Below, piece after piece: positions 63,209-64,000 of a stretch of DNA of 64,000 nt. The position numbers were made by a program, and so were the translations under genes. Every line of letters begins with the position of its first letter. The first letter of the stretch is position 1. This DNA is from Dehalococcoidia bacterium (lineage in GTDB: Bacteria; Chloroflexota; Dehalococcoidia; Lucifugimonadales; UBA3495), in contig JAJEIA010000077.1 of NCBI GenBank assembly GCA_022823505.1, positions 1 through 64,000 on the forward strand. The letters are read 5' to 3'. The notes under the pieces were generated by a model. It was not told the origin of the DNA, did not search any database, and saw only the letters and a program-made list of their open reading frames with translations.

Positions 63209-64000
63209 ATGATCATACTGCATGGTGGCATGAAAGACGGTTGGATGCTGCTGTGGGCGGAGCGGTCTCCGGACGAAATGCGCCCCGATGGGGACCGTGA
63301 TCCGGTGGGCAATAAGCATCCCTACTGCGTTGATGCCGAAGAGTTGGTCAACGTTCTGGCCAGCGCCGCATCCGGCTTTCGGGCGGACACGGGCGAGATG
63401 GTCTCCGCCACCGCGTGGTTGCCCAGCCGGGGCGGCAGCCCGCTTCCGTCCAGCGCCCTGGTGGCGGACCCGCCCAGATCCAGGGCGAAACCCAGGCTGA
63501 TGCCCTGGTCCATACCGGCATACCGGGTGTCTCCGGCGGACGCCATTCCCATATTTCAGGCCTGCAGAGGTCAGGGGATGCTGACTGCCGGCGTGGGCAT
63601 CGGAGTGGACCTGGACTACTGGAACCAGGCGGTGCGCTTCGGTGCTGGGCTGGTGGCTCGGCAGCGGTTCCTGCCGGGGATCATCCACGACCCGGGTGGC
63701 GCGCGCGCCGCCTGGATGCCGCTGTTCATCGGAGACGACGCCGAGCGACTGGCCCGGCTGAGCCAACACATGCCGGCGGCGGCCCGTTCGTTGTCGGACC
63801 CTGACGCAGATGAACCGCCCGACCAGCCGGCGGCCACGGTTCTCAGGACCTTCGTAGCCGTGGTCGCGGACCGCCTGGTCAGGGATGCCATCGGAGTTCC
63901 GGAGATGGCTGCGCCCAGGGGTCGCCGCAAAAAGTTGTCTTTCGACAGCGTGCATGACGCCTGGTTGCACGGCCTGAAATCAGCCGATCGCGCCGTTCAC
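63209..64000 (+). CDS. SNF2-family helicase, N-terminal part (3' truncated by window end)
   Basis: 264 codons are open to the last base. IILHGGMKDGWMLLWAERSP at the start is the N-terminus of DUF3670-type SNF2 helicases, followed by DLDYWNQAVRFGAGLVARQRFLP, which belongs to the same N-terminal region. The helicase motifs would lie beyond the window. Such proteins remodel nucleoprotein complexes, sometimes in phage defence. Start ATG is followed directly by the conserved IILHG. Confidence 0.8.
   Translation, partial: MIILHGGMKDGWMLLWAERSPDEMRPDGDRDPVGNKHPYCVDAEELVNVLASAASGFRADTGEMVSATAWLPSRGGSPLPSSALVADPPRSRAKPRLMPWSIPAYRVSPADAIPIFQACRGQGMLTAGVGIGVDLDYWNQAVRFGAGLVARQRFLPGIIHDPGGARAAWMPLFIGDDAERLARLSQHMPAAARSLSDPDADEPPDQPAATVLRTFVAVVADRLVRDAIGVPEMAAPRGRRKKLSFDSVHDAWLHGLKSADRAVH

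Overview
The window is a 64 kb piece of a high-G+C bacterial chromosome, cut at both ends: an amidase lacks its start at the left edge and a SNF2-helicase gene lacks its end at the right edge. I infer a member of the Chloroflexota, perhaps close to the SAR202/Dehalococcoidia branch. The grounds are a DUF2298 (Chlor_Arch_YYY) membrane protein, a DUF3090/SCO1664-type gene pair, an enolase-superfamily dehydratase, paired MFS carriers, NIPSNAP and PPOX proteins, and strong intergenic repeats. No rRNA, tRNA or CRISPR array was seen, so the placement rests on gene content only.

Layout. 0-8 kb: amidase, DUF433/DUF5615 toxin-antitoxin pair, ftsY, DUF2298 membrane protein, PPOX protein, two small accessory genes, and a methyltransferase fused to what looks like a permuted alpha/beta-hydrolase. 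8-12 kb: an A+T-richer block holding a two-module Cys/His protein and a DnaQ-exonuclease/BRCT protein; the block appears to continue into the 3' quarter of ligA. 12-18.4 kb: DinB, dtd, fmdB, rpsU, an operon with two LolD/MacB-like ATPases but no permease, and arsM with an extra Cys-rich segment. 18.6-27 kb: small-molecule enzymes, a broken relE toxin gene, and a tandemly duplicated two-gene HEPN/PaREP1-like module, each copy with its own near-identical -10 region. 27-41 kb: three MFS carriers, a chimeric 797-residue substrate-binding protein, asparaginase, cyclophilin, alpha/beta hydrolase, enoyl-CoA hydratase, nitroreductase and a MetE-like protein. 41.8-47.4 kb: a four-gene operon GMC oxidoreductase - DUF1800 - NHL repeat - DUF1501. 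47.5-52 kb: vapBC, a frameshifted hicB, SGNH hydrolase, YkgJ, Lin0512, and a PD-(D/E)XK-like protein with a small partner. 52-57.4 kb: modABC, a HAD phosphatase, and SCO1664/DUF3090. 57.4-64 kb: a gene-poor stretch, gcvH and gcvT, a phthalate-decarboxylase-like binding protein, an IS5 remnant next to a damaged higA, and the SNF2 helicase start.

The backbone is G+C-rich metabolic and transport genes, mostly in short operons. Between them lie small islets with visibly lower G+C that carry toxin-antitoxin, HEPN-like and nuclease-like genes. Four of these small genes are damaged: hicB, relE and one HEPN copy each by a single-base shift, and higA by a stop codon. Three families of palindromic intergenic repeats punctuate the sequence. 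The most promising candidates for something undescribed are the duplicated HEPN-like pair (24.8-26.4 kb), the permuted-hydrolase/methyltransferase fusion (6.5-7.9 kb), the chimeric binding protein (29.9-32.3 kb) and the ligA mosaic (8-10.3 kb).
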